Part shown: in pieces, positions 20,562 through 30,148 of the stretch
Layout: every line of letters begins with the position of its first letter
How positions within the stretch are numbered: the first letter of the stretch is position 1
Source: [Erwinia] mediterraneensis
GTDB lineage: Bacteria > Pseudomonadota > Gammaproteobacteria > Enterobacterales > Enterobacteriaceae
Assembly (NCBI RefSeq): GCF_900604315.1
Contig: NZ_LR026978.1
Location: forward strand, 1,044,688 to 1,108,687
Direction of reading: 5' to 3'
DNA: 64,000 bases
Made by a program: the position numbers and the translations under genes
Notes under the pieces: generated by a model
Database searches by the model: none
The model's input: the letters and a program-made list of their open reading frames with translations, nothing else
What the model was told of the DNA's origin: nothing

Positions 20562-21458
20562 GTGTTTGATCGTTTAAAGCTCGGCCTGAATCATTTTCTG
20601 CCAAAAAAATGGCTGACCGAACTGGCTGGCTGGGGCGCAAGTCGCCGTGCGGGCTGGCTGACCAAAGCGGTCATCGATATCTTCGTCTGGTTCTATAAAG
20701 TCGATATGTCTGAGGCGCGCAAGGCCGATACGGCCAGCTACCGCACCTTTAACGACTTTTTTGTGCGCCCGCTGAAAGATGAGGCGCGCCCGATCGAAGC
20801 TGACCCGAATCTGGTTGTCTTACCCGCCGATGGCGCTATCAGCCAGCTGGGGCGTATTGACGACAATCAAATTTTTCAGGCTAAAGGGCACTATTATTCT
20901 CTGGAAGCGTTGCTGGCCGGTAATGAAGAGATGGCCGCCCAGTTCCGCGACGGCGACTTTGTGACCCTTTATCTGGCGCCGCGCGACTATCATCGCGTAC
21001 ATATGCCCTGCAACGGCATCCTGCGGGAAATGATCTACGTGCCGGGCGATCTCTATTCCGTGAATCCCCTGACGGCGCGCAATATCCCGAACCTGTTTGC
21101 CCGTAACGAACGCGTTATCTGCTATTTCGATACCGATCTCGGACCGATGGTGCAGATTCTGGTGGGCGCCACCATTGTCGGCAGCATCGAAACCGTCTGG
21201 GCGGGCACTATTACGCCGCCGCGTGAAGGAGTGATCAAACGCTGGCACTACCCTGCTGCCGATGCGGAAGGTGCCGTGGTGCTGCTGAAAGGGCAGGAAA
21301 TGGGCCGCTTTAAGCTGGGCTCTACCGTGATTAACCTGTTTGCACCTGGCCGCCTGAAGCTGGCGGAAAGTCTGGAAGCGGAAAGCAAAACCCGTGTAGG
21401 CCAGCCGCTGGCCATGATCTTGCCTCAACCCGGTGAAAACCTCACCACTGTTGAATAA
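20562..21458 (+). CDS. psd: Phosphatidylserine decarboxylase proenzyme
   Basis: Psd is an inner-membrane pyruvoyl enzyme that converts phosphatidylserine to phosphatidylethanolamine. The autocleavage motif LGST has its pyruvoyl Ser at 254, and the triad D90, H147 and S254 falls at the same residue numbers as in E. coli. The 298-residue protein lacks most of the acidic C-terminal tail of the 322-residue E. coli protein; that tail lies beyond the catalytic core. GTG start at 20562 with AGGAGG ten bases upstream. mscM begins 16 bases after the stop. Confidence 0.96.
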   Translation: MFDRLKLGLNHFLPKKWLTELAGWGASRRAGWLTKAVIDIFVWFYKVDMSEARKADTASYRTFNDFFVRPLKDEARPIEADPNLVVLPADGAISQLGRIDDNQIFQAKGHYYSLEALLAGNEEMAAQFRDGDFVTLYLAPRDYHRVHMPCNGILREMIYVPGDLYSVNPLTARNIPNLFARNERVICYFDTDLGPMVQILVGATIVGSIETVWAGTITPPREGVIKRWHYPAADAEGAVVLLKGQEMGRFKLGSTVINLFAPGRLKLAESLEAESKTRVGQPLAMILPQPGENLTTVE

Positions 21459-21473
21459 CCCCGAGTCACTTCC

Positions 21474-24400
21474 GTGCGTTCACTTATGATTCTGCTGCTG
21501 AGCCTCTGGCTCAGCGCTTCCACCTTCGCCGCCGGCGTGCCGGAAGCGAACCAACTCCGTCAGGAACTGGAAACGGCCAAAGCCGCGAAAAGCTCCCCCG
21601 CTCAGACTGAGCAGATCCAGTCGCTGGAAACAGCACTGAGTTACCTCGACGAACGCGATGCATCGCTGGAACGGGCAAAGCAGTATCAGCAGGTGATTGA
21701 TGATTTCCCGCGCCTCGCCCGGGAACTGCGCCAGCAAATTGCCGCCTTTAAAAACAGCAGCAAAACCGTGCGCAGCACCATGAGCAGCGCCGAGCTGGAT
21801 CAGGAGATCCTGCAGGTCAGCAGCCAGCTGCTGGAGGAGAGCCGACAGGCGCAGCAGGAGCAGGATCGGGCGCGCGAGATCAGCGACTCCCTGACGTTAC
21901 TGCCACAGCAGCAAACCGAAGCGCGGCGCGCCATGACGGAGAGTGAACGGCGTTTACAGAGCACCACGGCAGGTAGTACGCCGCTGACGCTGGCGCAGCA
22001 GGCAGCGCGCCAGGCGGAAAATGCGGCCAGCAAAGCGCGCGTGGATGAACTCGAACTGGCGCAACTCTCGGCCAATAATCGTCAGGAGCTGGCGCGTATG
22101 CGCGCCGAAGTGCATCAGCACAAAGCCTCGCAGCTCGACAACTATCTGCAGGAATTGCGCAACCAGCTGAATAATCAGCGGCAGCGGGAAGCGGAACTGG
22201 CGCTGGCGCGCACCGAACAGCTGGCAGAGAACAGCGGCGATTTGCCTCCCGCCATCCGCGATCAGTTTCGTGTCAACCGTGAACTTTCTGCGGCGCTGAA
22301 TCAGCAGGCGCAGCGCATGGATCTGGTGGCCTCGCAGCAGCGCCTGGCAACCAATCAGACGCTTCAGGTGCGCCAGGCGTTAACTACCCTGCGTGAGCAA
22401 TCGCAATGGCTGGGCGCCTCTAACCTGTTAGGAGAAGCGCTGCGTGCGCAGGTCGCCCGCCTGCCTGAGATGCCCAAATCGCAGCAGATTGACAATGAAA
22501 TGGCTCAGCTGCGCGTACAGCGTCTGCATTACGAAGGGCTGTTTGCCCGTCAGGATGAGCTGCGCAAAGAGAAACAGGCCAACGGTGCTCCTCTGAGCAG
22601 CGAACAAAACCGTATTCTCGACGCCCAGTTAAAAACCCAGCGTGAGCTGCTTAATTCCCTGATTTCCGGTATCGACACGCTGATACTGGAAATCACTAAG
22701 CTGAAGGTGGCCAACACCCAGCTGCAGGAGGCGCTGACCGAGGTCAAAGAAGCGACCCACCGTTACCTGTTCTGGACCGCAGACGTCAGCCCGGTGAGCC
22801 TGAGCTTTCCGCTGGATGTGGTACACGATCTCTACCGTCTGCTGTCATTTGATACTCTCAGTCAGATGGGCAAGGCGCTGGCGATGGTATTTACCAGCCA
22901 GGAGACGGTATTTCCGGTGCTGGGTGCCATGCTGCTGCTCGGCTTCAGCATCAGCTCCCGCCGCCACTATCATGCATTTCTGGATCGCGCCGCCAGCAAA
23001 GTGGGCAAGGTTACCCTGGATCGCTTTCAGCTGACCCTACGTACCGTATTCTGGTCGATTTTGCTGGCCTTACCGCTGCCTCTGCTCTGGGGCGCGCTGG
23101 GCTATGGCCTGCAACACGCATGGCCTTATCCTTTTGCGGTCGCTATCGGCCATGGTATTACCGACACCTTCCCTCTGATGTGGACCTTAATGATCGGTGC
23201 CGCTTTTGCCCGCCCGCACGGTTTGTTTATTACCCATTTCCGCTGGCCGCAAACGCGCGTGGCGCGCGCCATGCGCTACTATCCGCTCTCTGTCGGGCTG
23301 ATTGTGCCGCTGACGATGCTGCTTATCGCCTTCGCCAATCAGGAGGATCGGCAATTTTCTGCCAGCCTCGGCCGCTTCTGCTTTATTTTAATTTGCGGCG
23401 CGCTGAGTATTGTCACCGTCAGCCTTAAACGTGCCGGTATCCCGCTGCATCTCGATAAAGAGGGCAACGGCGACAATATGGTCAACCGCATTTTGTGGAA
23501 CCTGATGGTCGCTATTCCGCTGATTGCGGCTTTCGCCTCCTGCATCGGTTATCTGGCGACGGCGCAGGCGTTACTGGCGCGTCTGGAAACCTCGGCGGCG
23601 ATCTGGTTCCTGCTGCTGGTGATTTATCACATTATTCGCCGCTGGATGTTGATTCAGCGCCGACGCATCGCCTTCGATCGCGCCCGTCAGCGTCGCGCGG
23701 AGCGGCTGGCTAACCGTGCCCGTAATGAAGATGAGAAAGAACCGGTGCTGCAATATGCCGATGGCGTGGAGCTTGATGAGCCGGTTATCGATCTTGATGC
23801 TATCAGCGCCCAGTCGCTGCGCCTGGTGCGTTCTATTCTGACATTAATTGCGCTGGTTTCCGTGATTGTGCTCTGGTCGGAAATCCACTCCGCCTTTAGC
23901 TTCCTGGAAAATATTCGCCTGTGGGATGCCAGTACCACGGTACAGGGCGTAGAAAGCCTGCAGCCGATTACCCTGGGCTCCGTACTGATTGCTATTCTGG
24001 TGCTGATAATCACCACGCAGCTGGTGCGCCATATGCCGGCGCTACTGGAGCTGGCCCTGCTGCAACATCTCAGCCTGACGCCGGGCACAGGCTACGCCAT
24101 CACCACGCTGACCAAATATCTGTTGATGCTGATTGGCGGCCTGCTGGGCTTTTCGCTGATTGGTATCGAGTGGTCCAAACTGCAATGGCTGGTGGCGGCG
24201 CTCGGTGTCGGACTCGGTTTTGGTCTGCAGGAGATTTTCGCCAACTTTATTTCGGGTCTGATTATTCTGTTTGAAAAACCGATCCGCATCGGCGATACGG
24301 TCACCATTCGCGATCTTACCGGCAGTATTACGCGGATCAATACGCGTGCGACCACCATTACCGACTGGGACCGCAAAGAGATCATTGTGCCCAACAAAGC

Positions 24401-24806
24401 CTTTATCACTGAGCAGTTTGTCAACTGGTCACTCTCAGACACCGTGACGCGCGTCGTGCTGACCATTCCCGCCCCGGCGAAGGTTAACAGCGAAGAGGTT
24501 ACGACCCTGCTGAAGCAGGCCGCCGCGCGCTGCCACTACGTGCTGGATACCCCACCGCCGGAAGTTTATCTGGTGGATCTGCAGCAGGGCATTCAGCTGT
24601 TTGAACTGCGTATCCATGCCGCGGAAATGGGGCATCGTATGCCGCTGCGCCATGAACTGCATCAGCTGATACTGCGCGGCTTTGAAGAGCATGGTATTGA
24701 ATTGCCGTTCCCACCTTTCCAGGTACGCATGGAAACCATCGGCAAGAAAACACCGGCCAGCAACGGCACGCCGCCCGCCAGAGCCTTCCGTTCCGGCGGC
24801 CTTTAA
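21474..24806 (+). CDS. mscM: MscM, miniconductance mechanosensitive channel (YjeP)
   Basis: MscM is a large MscS-family channel of the inner membrane that opens on hypo-osmotic shock. The 1110-residue protein has a signal peptide (about 1-19), then a long periplasmic coiled-coil region rich in Gln, Glu, Arg and Ala (about 25-470). About eleven hydrophobic segments follow (about 485-900), and the MscS core occupies about 880-1090: the pore helix GVGLGFGLQEIFANFISG and the beta domain with GDTVTIRDLTGSITRI. E. coli MscM is 1107 residues. GTG start at 21474; probably cotranscribed with psd as in E. coli. Confidence 0.96.
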   Translation: MRSLMILLLSLWLSASTFAAGVPEANQLRQELETAKAAKSSPAQTEQIQSLETALSYLDERDASLERAKQYQQVIDDFPRLARELRQQIAAFKNSSKTVRSTMSSAELDQEILQVSSQLLEESRQAQQEQDRAREISDSLTLLPQQQTEARRAMTESERRLQSTTAGSTPLTLAQQAARQAENAASKARVDELELAQLSANNRQELARMRAEVHQHKASQLDNYLQELRNQLNNQRQREAELALARTEQLAENSGDLPPAIRDQFRVNRELSAALNQQAQRMDLVASQQRLATNQTLQVRQALTTLREQSQWLGASNLLGEALRAQVARLPEMPKSQQIDNEMAQLRVQRLHYEGLFARQDELRKEKQANGAPLSSEQNRILDAQLKTQRELLNSLISGIDTLILEITKLKVANTQLQEALTEVKEATHRYLFWTADVSPVSLSFPLDVVHDLYRLLSFDTLSQMGKALAMVFTSQETVFPVLGAMLLLGFSISSRRHYHAFLDRAASKVGKVTLDRFQLTLRTVFWSILLALPLPLLWGALGYGLQHAWPYPFAVAIGHGITDTFPLMWTLMIGAAFARPHGLFITHFRWPQTRVARAMRYYPLSVGLIVPLTMLLIAFANQEDRQFSASLGRFCFILICGALSIVTVSLKRAGIPLHLDKEGNGDNMVNRILWNLMVAIPLIAAFASCIGYLATAQALLARLETSAAIWFLLLVIYHIIRRWMLIQRRRIAFDRARQRRAERLANRARNEDEKEPVLQYADGVELDEPVIDLDAISAQSLRLVRSILTLIALVSVIVLWSEIHSAFSFLENIRLWDASTTVQGVESLQPITLGSVLIAILVLIITTQLVRHMPALLELALLQHLSLTPGTGYAITTLTKYLLMLIGGLLGFSLIGIEWSKLQWLVAALGVGLGFGLQEIFANFISGLIILFEKPIRIGDTVTIRDLTGSITRINTRATTITDWDRKEIIVPNKAFITEQFVNWSLSDTVTRVVLTIPAPAKVNSEEVTTLLKQAAARCHYVLDTPPPEVYLVDLQQGIQLFELRIHAAEMGHRMPLRHELHQLILRGFEEHGIELPFPPFQVRMETIGKKTPASNGTPPARAFRSGGL

Positions 24807-24810
24807 GGCA

Positions 24811-24843
24811 TAAAAAAGCCCGCCGCGACGGATCGCAACGGGC
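24811..24843 (-). terminator. Rho-independent terminator of mdh
   Basis: On the minus strand GCCCG-T-TGCGA pairs with TCGCG-G-CGGGC around a TCCG loop and is followed by six T residues. It lies in the 83-base gap between convergent mscM and mdh. On the plus strand the stem also follows mscM but without a T-run. Confidence 0.85.
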
Positions 24844-24889
24844 ATGTCATGAAGATTTATGCGCGGCGCCAGATGGAACCCCGAACGCG

Positions 24890-25828
24890 CTACTGCTGCA
24901 TAAACGCTTCGCCCTGAGCGATATCTTTTTTCAGCGTTTCCAGCATGCCCTTTAAAGCCTGCTGTTCAAATGCACTCAGCTCGCCGACAGGTCTGCGCTC
25001 TGCGATGCCATTTTTGCCTAACAGCAGTGGCTGAGAGAAGAAGCGGGCATATTCCCCCTCCCCCTCAACATAAGCGCACTCGACAACGTTGCTTTCTCCC
25101 TGTAGCGCGCGCACCAGTGACAGGCCAAAACGTGCCGCGGCTTGTCCCATCGAGAGTGTGGCGGAGCCGCCACCCGCTTTTGCTTCAACCACTTCAGTAC
25201 CGGCGTTCTGAATACGTTTGGTAAGATCACTCACTTCCTGCTCGCTAAAGCTGACGCCTTTGACCTGCGACAGCAAGGGCAGAATGGTAACGCCCGAGTG
25301 ACCGCCGATCACCGGGACTTCAATCTCGTCCGGCGATTTGCCTTTCAGTTCCGCCACAAAAGTATTCGCCCGGATAATATCCAGCGTGGTCACACCAAAC
25401 AGGCGGTTCTTATCGTAAACCCCCGCTTTTTTCAGCACCTCGGCAGCAATGGCGACCGTGGTATTAACCGGGTTGGTAATTATACCAATCAGCGCCTGGG
25501 GTGCCGTTTTTGCCACCTGCTCCAGCAGATTACGTACGATGCCGGCATTAACGTTAAAAAGATCGGAGCGATCCATGCCAGGCTTACGCGCAACGCCAGC
25601 GGAAATCAGTACCACATCCGCCCCCTCCAGAGCCGGGGTTGCATCCTCACCACTAAAACCGTTAATTTTTACGGCGGTTGGAATGTGACTGAGATCAACC
25701 GCAACACCAGGTGTAACCGGTGCAATATCGTAGAGAGAGAGTTCTGAACCCGCAGGCAATTGGGTTTTCAGAAGAAGTGCAAGCGCCTGACCAATACCGC
25801 CAGCGGCGCCGAGTACTGCAACTTTCAT
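24890..25828 (-). CDS. mdh: Malate dehydrogenase
   Basis: This NAD-dependent TCA-cycle enzyme interconverts malate and oxaloacetate. The 312-residue length matches E. coli. The Rossmann motif [12 protein letters not shown] (7-18) is followed by the mobile substrate loop [11 protein letters not shown] and the catalytic His region [13 protein letters not shown] (about His177). An AAGGAG Shine-Dalgarno precedes the ATG at 25828. It is divergent from argR as in E. coli. Its convergent neighbour mscM is not the E. coli neighbour. Confidence 0.98.
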   Translation of the reverse strand: MKVAVLGAAGGIGQALALLLKTQLPAGSELSLYDIAPVTPGVAVDLSHIPTAVKINGFSGEDATPALEGADVVLISAGVARKPGMDRSDLFNVNAGIVRNLLEQVAKTAPQALIGIITNPVNTTVAIAAEVLKKAGVYDKNRLFGVTTLDIIRANTFVAELKGKSPDEIEVPVIGGHSGVTILPLLSQVKGVSFSEQEVSDLTKRIQNAGTEVVEAKAGGGSATLSMGQAAARFGLSLVRALQGESNVVECAYVEGEGEYARFFSQPLLLGKNGIAERRPVGELSAFEQQALKGMLETLKKDIAQGEAFMQQ

Positions 25829-26729
<901 letters not shown>

Positions 26730-26741
26730 TCCACATCTGCT

Positions 26742-26780
26742 ACCGGCAGCCTTGCCTGCCGGTTCCCTTTCAGTTTTTCC
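26742..26780 (+). terminator. Probable terminator of argR
   Basis: ACCGGCAG (26742-26749) pairs perfectly with CTGCCGGT (26756-26763) around CCTTGC. Mixed T-rich sequence follows, with a five-T run about nine bases after the stem. It begins 12 bases after the argR stop. Confidence 0.7.
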
Positions 26781-26988
26781 CTCTGTGCCCCCCTGCCTGC
26801 TGCCCTTTATTAGCGCCCGTCTTATGCCTGTGGAACCTTTACGCATCAGGACTATTGGTCGGTCCTTTTCATCTAACCGTTGCACGCTGTTATTTTCCAC
26901 TGGTGTGAGCCACACATCCAGTTGAAATCACCAGGATATTTTTTTGACCCAGACCGATCGTCCATAACTTTTCGCACAAAAAGACAAA

Positions 26989-27002
26989 TTGACCTAGATC
27001 AC
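26989..27002. promoter_or_regulatory. FNR/CRP-family-like site upstream of yhcN genes
   Basis: TTGACCTAGATCAC matches the FNR consensus TTGAT-N4-ATCAA at 8 of 10 positions, and the longer context resembles a CRP site equally well. It is about 150 bases before the putative transcription start. Which regulator binds cannot be told from sequence. Confidence 0.4.
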
Positions 27003-27139
27003 TGTTTTACAAGATTTTTGATGAGCTTTGGGTGAAAAATGAACGTTTTTTATAACCAAAGGATATTAAAAAATGACACATAGCTAAAGTGTAACAACAA
27101 AACATTATTAGGCAGGTATTAATTTCATGCGTTACTAGA

Positions 27140-27168
27140 TCTATACTTGTTTTCGTGATGAACATCAC
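27140..27168 (+). promoter_or_regulatory. sigmaS-like promoter and palindromic operator of yhcN genes
   Basis: TCTATACTT (27140-27148) is the sigmaS-preferred extended -10. A weak -35, TTAATT (27119-27124), is 17 bases upstream of the TATACT hexamer. The expected start falls near 27154. GTGATG-AA-CATCAC (27155-27168) is a perfect palindrome directly over it and also scores 9 of 10 against the CRP arms (cGTGA-N6-TCACA). A repressor site at the start point is the simplest reading. Confidence 0.5.
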
Positions 27169-27207
27169 ACTAACAACAAAGAAAAAACAGAAGACGAGGA
27201 AATATCT

Positions 27208-27471
27208 ATGAACATGAAAACGACTGTCGCTGCGCTGAGCGTGCTATCTGTCCTGTCATTTGGCGCTTGCGCCGCAGAATCTATTAATGCACAGCAGGCT
27301 AAAGATCTGCAGCCTGCAGGCACTATCAGCGTCAGCGGTATTGCTGGCTCCCCGATGGTTATCCAGGAGCAGCTGAACGCTAAAGCCGAACAGCAGGGCG
27401 CTAAAGCCTACCGGGTGATTGAGGCCTATAACAACGGCAACTATCACGCTACCGCTGAGCTCTACAAATAA
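27208..27471 (+). CDS. yhcN: YhcN/DUF1471 periplasmic stress protein, copy 1
   Basis: The 87-residue protein begins with a signal peptide (about 1-22, cleavage after ACA) and carries the DUF1471 domain, ending HATAELYK like E. coli YhcN, which it matches best of the three copies (KTTVAALSVLSVLSFGA). E. coli YhcN is linked to acid and peroxide stress and biofilm formation. The Shine-Dalgarno GACGAGGAAA precedes the ATG. It is the first of three tandem paralogues. A Cys at 21 is not in a good lipobox. Confidence 0.9.
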   Translation: MNMKTTVAALSVLSVLSFGACAAESINAQQAKDLQPAGTISVSGIAGSPMVIQEQLNAKAEQQGAKAYRVIEAYNNGNYHATAELYK

Positions 27472-27534
27472 TCATCTGCGGATACCAGGACAATGTTTCA
27501 GATTGCCCGGTCACGAATTTCAGGAGCATCAACC

Positions 27535-27807
27535 ATGAAAACCAAACATCTTATCGCCGCGTTAAGTCTGGCTTCACTGGTCTCTTTTGGCACCAGCGCC
27601 GCCAGCCTGGTAAGTAACCAGGACGCACAAAATATGAATCTGCAGTCAATGAACCAGACGATCTCTGTCAGCGGTCGCAATGGTGACCAGACAGATATCC
27701 GTCAGGCGCTGTCCCGCAAAGCGGAAGCGCAGGGTGCAGGTCACTACCGTATTATTGAGAATCACCTGGATAACACGTATCACGTGACCGCCGAACTTTA
27801 TAAATAA
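27535..27807 (+). CDS. YhcN/DUF1471 periplasmic protein, copy 2
   Basis: The 90-residue protein starts at the ATG at 27535, with CAGGAG nine bases upstream; an in-frame ATG at 27493 has no such site and would bury the signal peptide. The signal peptide is about 1-22 (FGTSAAS) and the domain ends HVTAELYK. This is the most diverged copy: it has NQTISVSGRNGDQTDI where the others have the GxxGxPM pattern, and a three-residue insertion before it. It lies 63 bases after copy 1. Confidence 0.88.
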   Translation: MKTKHLIAALSLASLVSFGTSAASLVSNQDAQNMNLQSMNQTISVSGRNGDQTDIRQALSRKAEAQGAGHYRIIENHLDNTYHVTAELYK

Positions 27808-27903
27808 TCGACCCGGCGCTGCCGAGGCGCCCGGAAATGACATCGACGACCCGCTACCGCTGTACCATGCTGCAGGTTGTTGATTGTAATGAGGAGACGA
27901 ATT

Positions 27904-28167
27904 ATGAAAATCAAAACAGCCATCGCAACAGTCAGCCTGCTTTCCGCCATGACCTTTGGTGCTTCTGCCGCACAACTGGTCACTGCTGAAGGCGCGCGTA
28001 ACCTGCAGCCTGCAGGCACCGTCACTATCAGTGGCGTCGCGGGCGCGCCGATGGATTACCGTGCTCAGCTCTCACAGAAAGCTGATGCGCAAGGTGCCAG
28101 CGCCTATCGCGTCATCGAAGCGCGTACCGGCGACAACTACCACTTTACTGCGGAAGTTTATAAATAA
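27904..28167 (+). CDS. YhcN/DUF1471 periplasmic protein, copy 3
   Basis: The 87-residue protein starts at the ATG at 27904 behind GAGGAGA. The signal peptide is about 1-22 (FGASAAQ), followed by a DUF1471 domain sharing NLQPAGT, SGVAGAPMD and AYRVIEA with copy 1 and ending HFTAEVYK. It lies 96 bases after copy 2 and is followed by a strong terminator, so all three copies may share one transcript. The specific function of the extra copies is unknown. Confidence 0.89.
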   Translation: MKIKTAIATVSLLSAMTFGASAAQLVTAEGARNLQPAGTVTISGVAGAPMDYRAQLSQKADAQGASAYRVIEARTGDNYHFTAEVYK

Positions 28168-28193
28168 TTCCTCGTCGCTCCTGACGAATTTCT

Positions 28194-28218
28194 GGCCCCG
28201 TTTCATGGGGCCTTTTTT
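28194..28218 (+). terminator. Rho-independent terminator of the yhcN cluster
   Basis: GGCCCC (28194-28199) pairs with GGGGCC (28207-28212) and is followed by six T residues. It lies 27 bases after copy 3 and before the convergent yhcO stop. Confidence 0.88.
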
Positions 28219-28226
28219 ATATCTGC

Positions 28227-28496
28227 CTATTGCACATTAAAGCGGAGCTGTCCTTCCAGCTCCTCTTCTGCTTCTTCAAACAGCAGGAGTAGCGCACCGT
28301 AGCGTCGTCTCTGCCCTCTTCCCAGATTCACAAATTCAATTTGCAGTGGTAAAGGCAACGCCGAACCAGCCACCACCTCCCATAAGCTATCCAGATCGTT
28401 AATTACCCTATCAAACAAGGCAAAACGCTCGCTGAACTGGCGGTAGAAATGGCCCTGGTCAACGATCTCGTTAAAGTCAAAACGCTCTGTTCTCAT
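28227..28496 (-). CDS. yhcO: YhcO, barstar-family protein
   Basis: The 89-residue protein, from the ATG at 28496, matches E. coli YhcO: FDFNEIVDQGHFYRQFSERF, DLDSLWEV, LPLPLQIEFVNLG and the end EEAEEELEGQLRFNV. It has the barstar (barnase-inhibitor) fold signature, but no barnase-like RNase is encoded nearby. The cellular target is unknown. It is convergent with the yhcN cluster and downstream of the dehydrogenase gene on the same strand. Confidence 0.9.
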   Translation of the reverse strand: MRTERFDFNEIVDQGHFYRQFSERFALFDRVINDLDSLWEVVAGSALPLPLQIEFVNLGRGQRRRYGALLLLFEEAEEELEGQLRFNVQ

Positions 28497-28570
28497 GCCG
28501 GGGCCTCCATAACGTCGCGTTGGGCGACCGCAGCCGCCCAAAGATGTGCTGTTTAGCGCGCTGCCTGTAC

Positions 28571-30025
28571 TCAGTCAAGCCCGCCCAGATGCAGGGTTTT
28601 GACCTCAAGATACTCCTCAAGCCCCAGCACCGAGCCTTCGCGCCCCAGGCCAGACGCTTTTACACCACCAAAAGGCGCTACCTCGGTAGAAACCGCACAT
28701 TCATTAATGCCGATCATGCCGCTTTCCAGCGCCGCCGCCACGCGGAAGACGCGCTGCAAATTCTGCGTATAAAAATAGGCGGCCAGGCCGAACTCGGTCG
28801 CGTTGGCGCGCTGGATCACCTCATCTTCATCATCAAAACGGAAACAGGCCGCTACCGGTCCAAAGGTCTCTTCCTGCGCCAGCTTCATGCCTTCATGGGC
28901 ATCGGCAATCACCGTGGGCTGCCAGAAGTTGCCGCCCAGCGCGTGGCGTTCCCCCCCGGTCACTAATTTGCCGCCCTGCGCCATCGCATCCTGCACATGC
29001 TCTTCAACCTTTTCTATCGCGGCCGCATTGATCAAGGGGCCAACCACCACCCCCTCTTCCATACCGTTACCCACTTTGAGTTTTTTCACCGCTTCCGCCA
29101 ATTGATTCACGAAGCGGTCGTAAATGGCGTTGTGGATAAAGAAGCGGTTCACGCTGACACAGACCTGCCCGGCGTTGCGAAACTTATTGGCGATGGCCCC
29201 CTGCACCGCCGCATCGATATCGGCATCTTCAAATACGATATAGGGCGCATTGCCTCCCAGCTCCATCGAAACTTTTTTCATGGTGTCGGCGGCATTACGC
29301 ACCAGCAGTTTGCCCACCTCGGTTGAACCGGTGAAAGAGATTTTACGGACCGCCTTGTTCGCCATAATGGCATCACTGATGGCATGAGTATCGCCAGCCA
29401 CCGCATTCAGCACCCCATCCGGCACTCCGGCTTTTTTCGCCAGCGCCAGCAGGGCAAAGGCACAGAGCGGCGTATTATTGGCCGGCTTGATAATGCCGGT
29501 GCAGCCTGCCGCCAGCGCTGGCCCCAGTTTGCGCGTCAGCATCGCCATCGGAAAATTCCATGGCGTGATCGCGGCGACCACGCCAATCGGCTCGCGGGTA
29601 GCCAGAATGCGCGACCCCGCTTTGGCTGGCGGAATAATTTCGCCATTGGCGCGCCTGGCCTGCTCGGCAAACCATTGAATAAAGCTGGCAGCGTAATCGA
29701 CTTCGCCCTCCGCCTCTTTCAGGGGTTTGCCCTGCTCTGCAGTCATTAGCTGCGCCAGCCAGCGTTTGTTCTCGATCATCAACTGATACCAGCGGTAGAG
29801 AATTTCACTACGTGCTTTCGCTGTTTGCGCGCGCCAGGCGGGAAAAGCGCGCCGGGCGGCGGCTATGGCCTGCTCGGTTTCCGCTTTGCCTGCTTTCGCG
29901 ACTTTTGCCAGCACTTCGCCCGTGGCGGGATTGAGGACATCAAAGGTGGTGGGCAAAGTCTGCCACTTGCCATCGACCAGATAACCGGTCTGGAAAAGAT
30001 CGCTTTCGTGTAAAAGAGTGGACAT
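28571..30025 (-). CDS. NAD(P)-dependent succinate-semialdehyde dehydrogenase-like aldehyde dehydrogenase
   Basis: The ALDH-superfamily enzyme of the GabD/SSADH group probably oxidises succinate semialdehyde to succinate. With the ATG at 30025 (GGAGAG upstream) it has 484 residues, against 482 for E. coli GabD. Catalytic N157 (TPWNFPM), E255 (MELGGNAP) and C289 (FRNAGQVCVSVNR) are present. E. coli GabD has a second Cys two residues after the nucleophile, thought to act as a redox switch; here it is Ser291. KPANNTPLCA replaces the usual KPAxxTPLSA. No gabT or gabP is adjacent, and E. coli has no gene here, so substrate is inferred by family only. Confidence 0.82.
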   Translation of the reverse strand: MSTLLHESDLFQTGYLVDGKWQTLPTTFDVLNPATGEVLAKVAKAGKAETEQAIAAARRAFPAWRAQTAKARSEILYRWYQLMIENKRWLAQLMTAEQGKPLKEAEGEVDYAASFIQWFAEQARRANGEIIPPAKAGSRILATREPIGVVAAITPWNFPMAMLTRKLGPALAAGCTGIIKPANNTPLCAFALLALAKKAGVPDGVLNAVAGDTHAISDAIMANKAVRKISFTGSTEVGKLLVRNAADTMKKVSMELGGNAPYIVFEDADIDAAVQGAIANKFRNAGQVCVSVNRFFIHNAIYDRFVNQLAEAVKKLKVGNGMEEGVVVGPLINAAAIEKVEEHVQDAMAQGGKLVTGGERHALGGNFWQPTVIADAHEGMKLAQEETFGPVAACFRFDDEDEVIQRANATEFGLAAYFYTQNLQRVFRVAAALESGMIGINECAVSTEVAPFGGVKASGLGREGSVLGLEEYLEVKTLHLGGLD

Positions 30026-30092
30026 GGGCTCTCTCCTGTCTGGTTGCCTTCCTGTTGAGCAAAGTATAGATGGCAATACCGACAGGTTTTGT

Positions 30093-30140
30093 GATGGCGC
30101 GGAAATGCGCCATCCGGAAGGCAGCAGCTACCCGGGTAGC
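30093..30140. repeat. Two inverted repeats between aaeB and the dehydrogenase gene
   Basis: GATGGCGC (30093-30100) pairs with GCGCCATC (30107-30114) around GGAAAT. GCTACCCGGGTAGC (30127-30140) is a perfect 14-base palindrome nine bases before the aaeB stop. Neither has a T-run on the minus strand. They may mark the 3' end of the aaeXAB mRNA. Confidence 0.45.
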
Positions 30141-30148
30141 GGCAAAAT

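Larger units (their letters stand above)
26781..27207. other. Intergenic region before the yhcN-like genes
   Basis: This 427-base stretch is gene-free and becomes strongly A+T-rich from about 26930. I see the FNR/CRP-like site at 26989-27002, the sigmaS-like promoter near 27140 and the operator-like palindrome at 27155-27168, each listed separately. The stretch 26781-26930 holds nothing I recognise. Confidence 0.6.

Noticed and set aside
27208..28496. Three small secreted proteins next to a barstar-family gene, suggesting a toxin-immunity or bacteriocin cluster
   Set aside because: The small proteins are DUF1471/YhcN family with no toxin features, and yhcN-yhcO is the normal E. coli neighbour pair; no barnase-type RNase is present.
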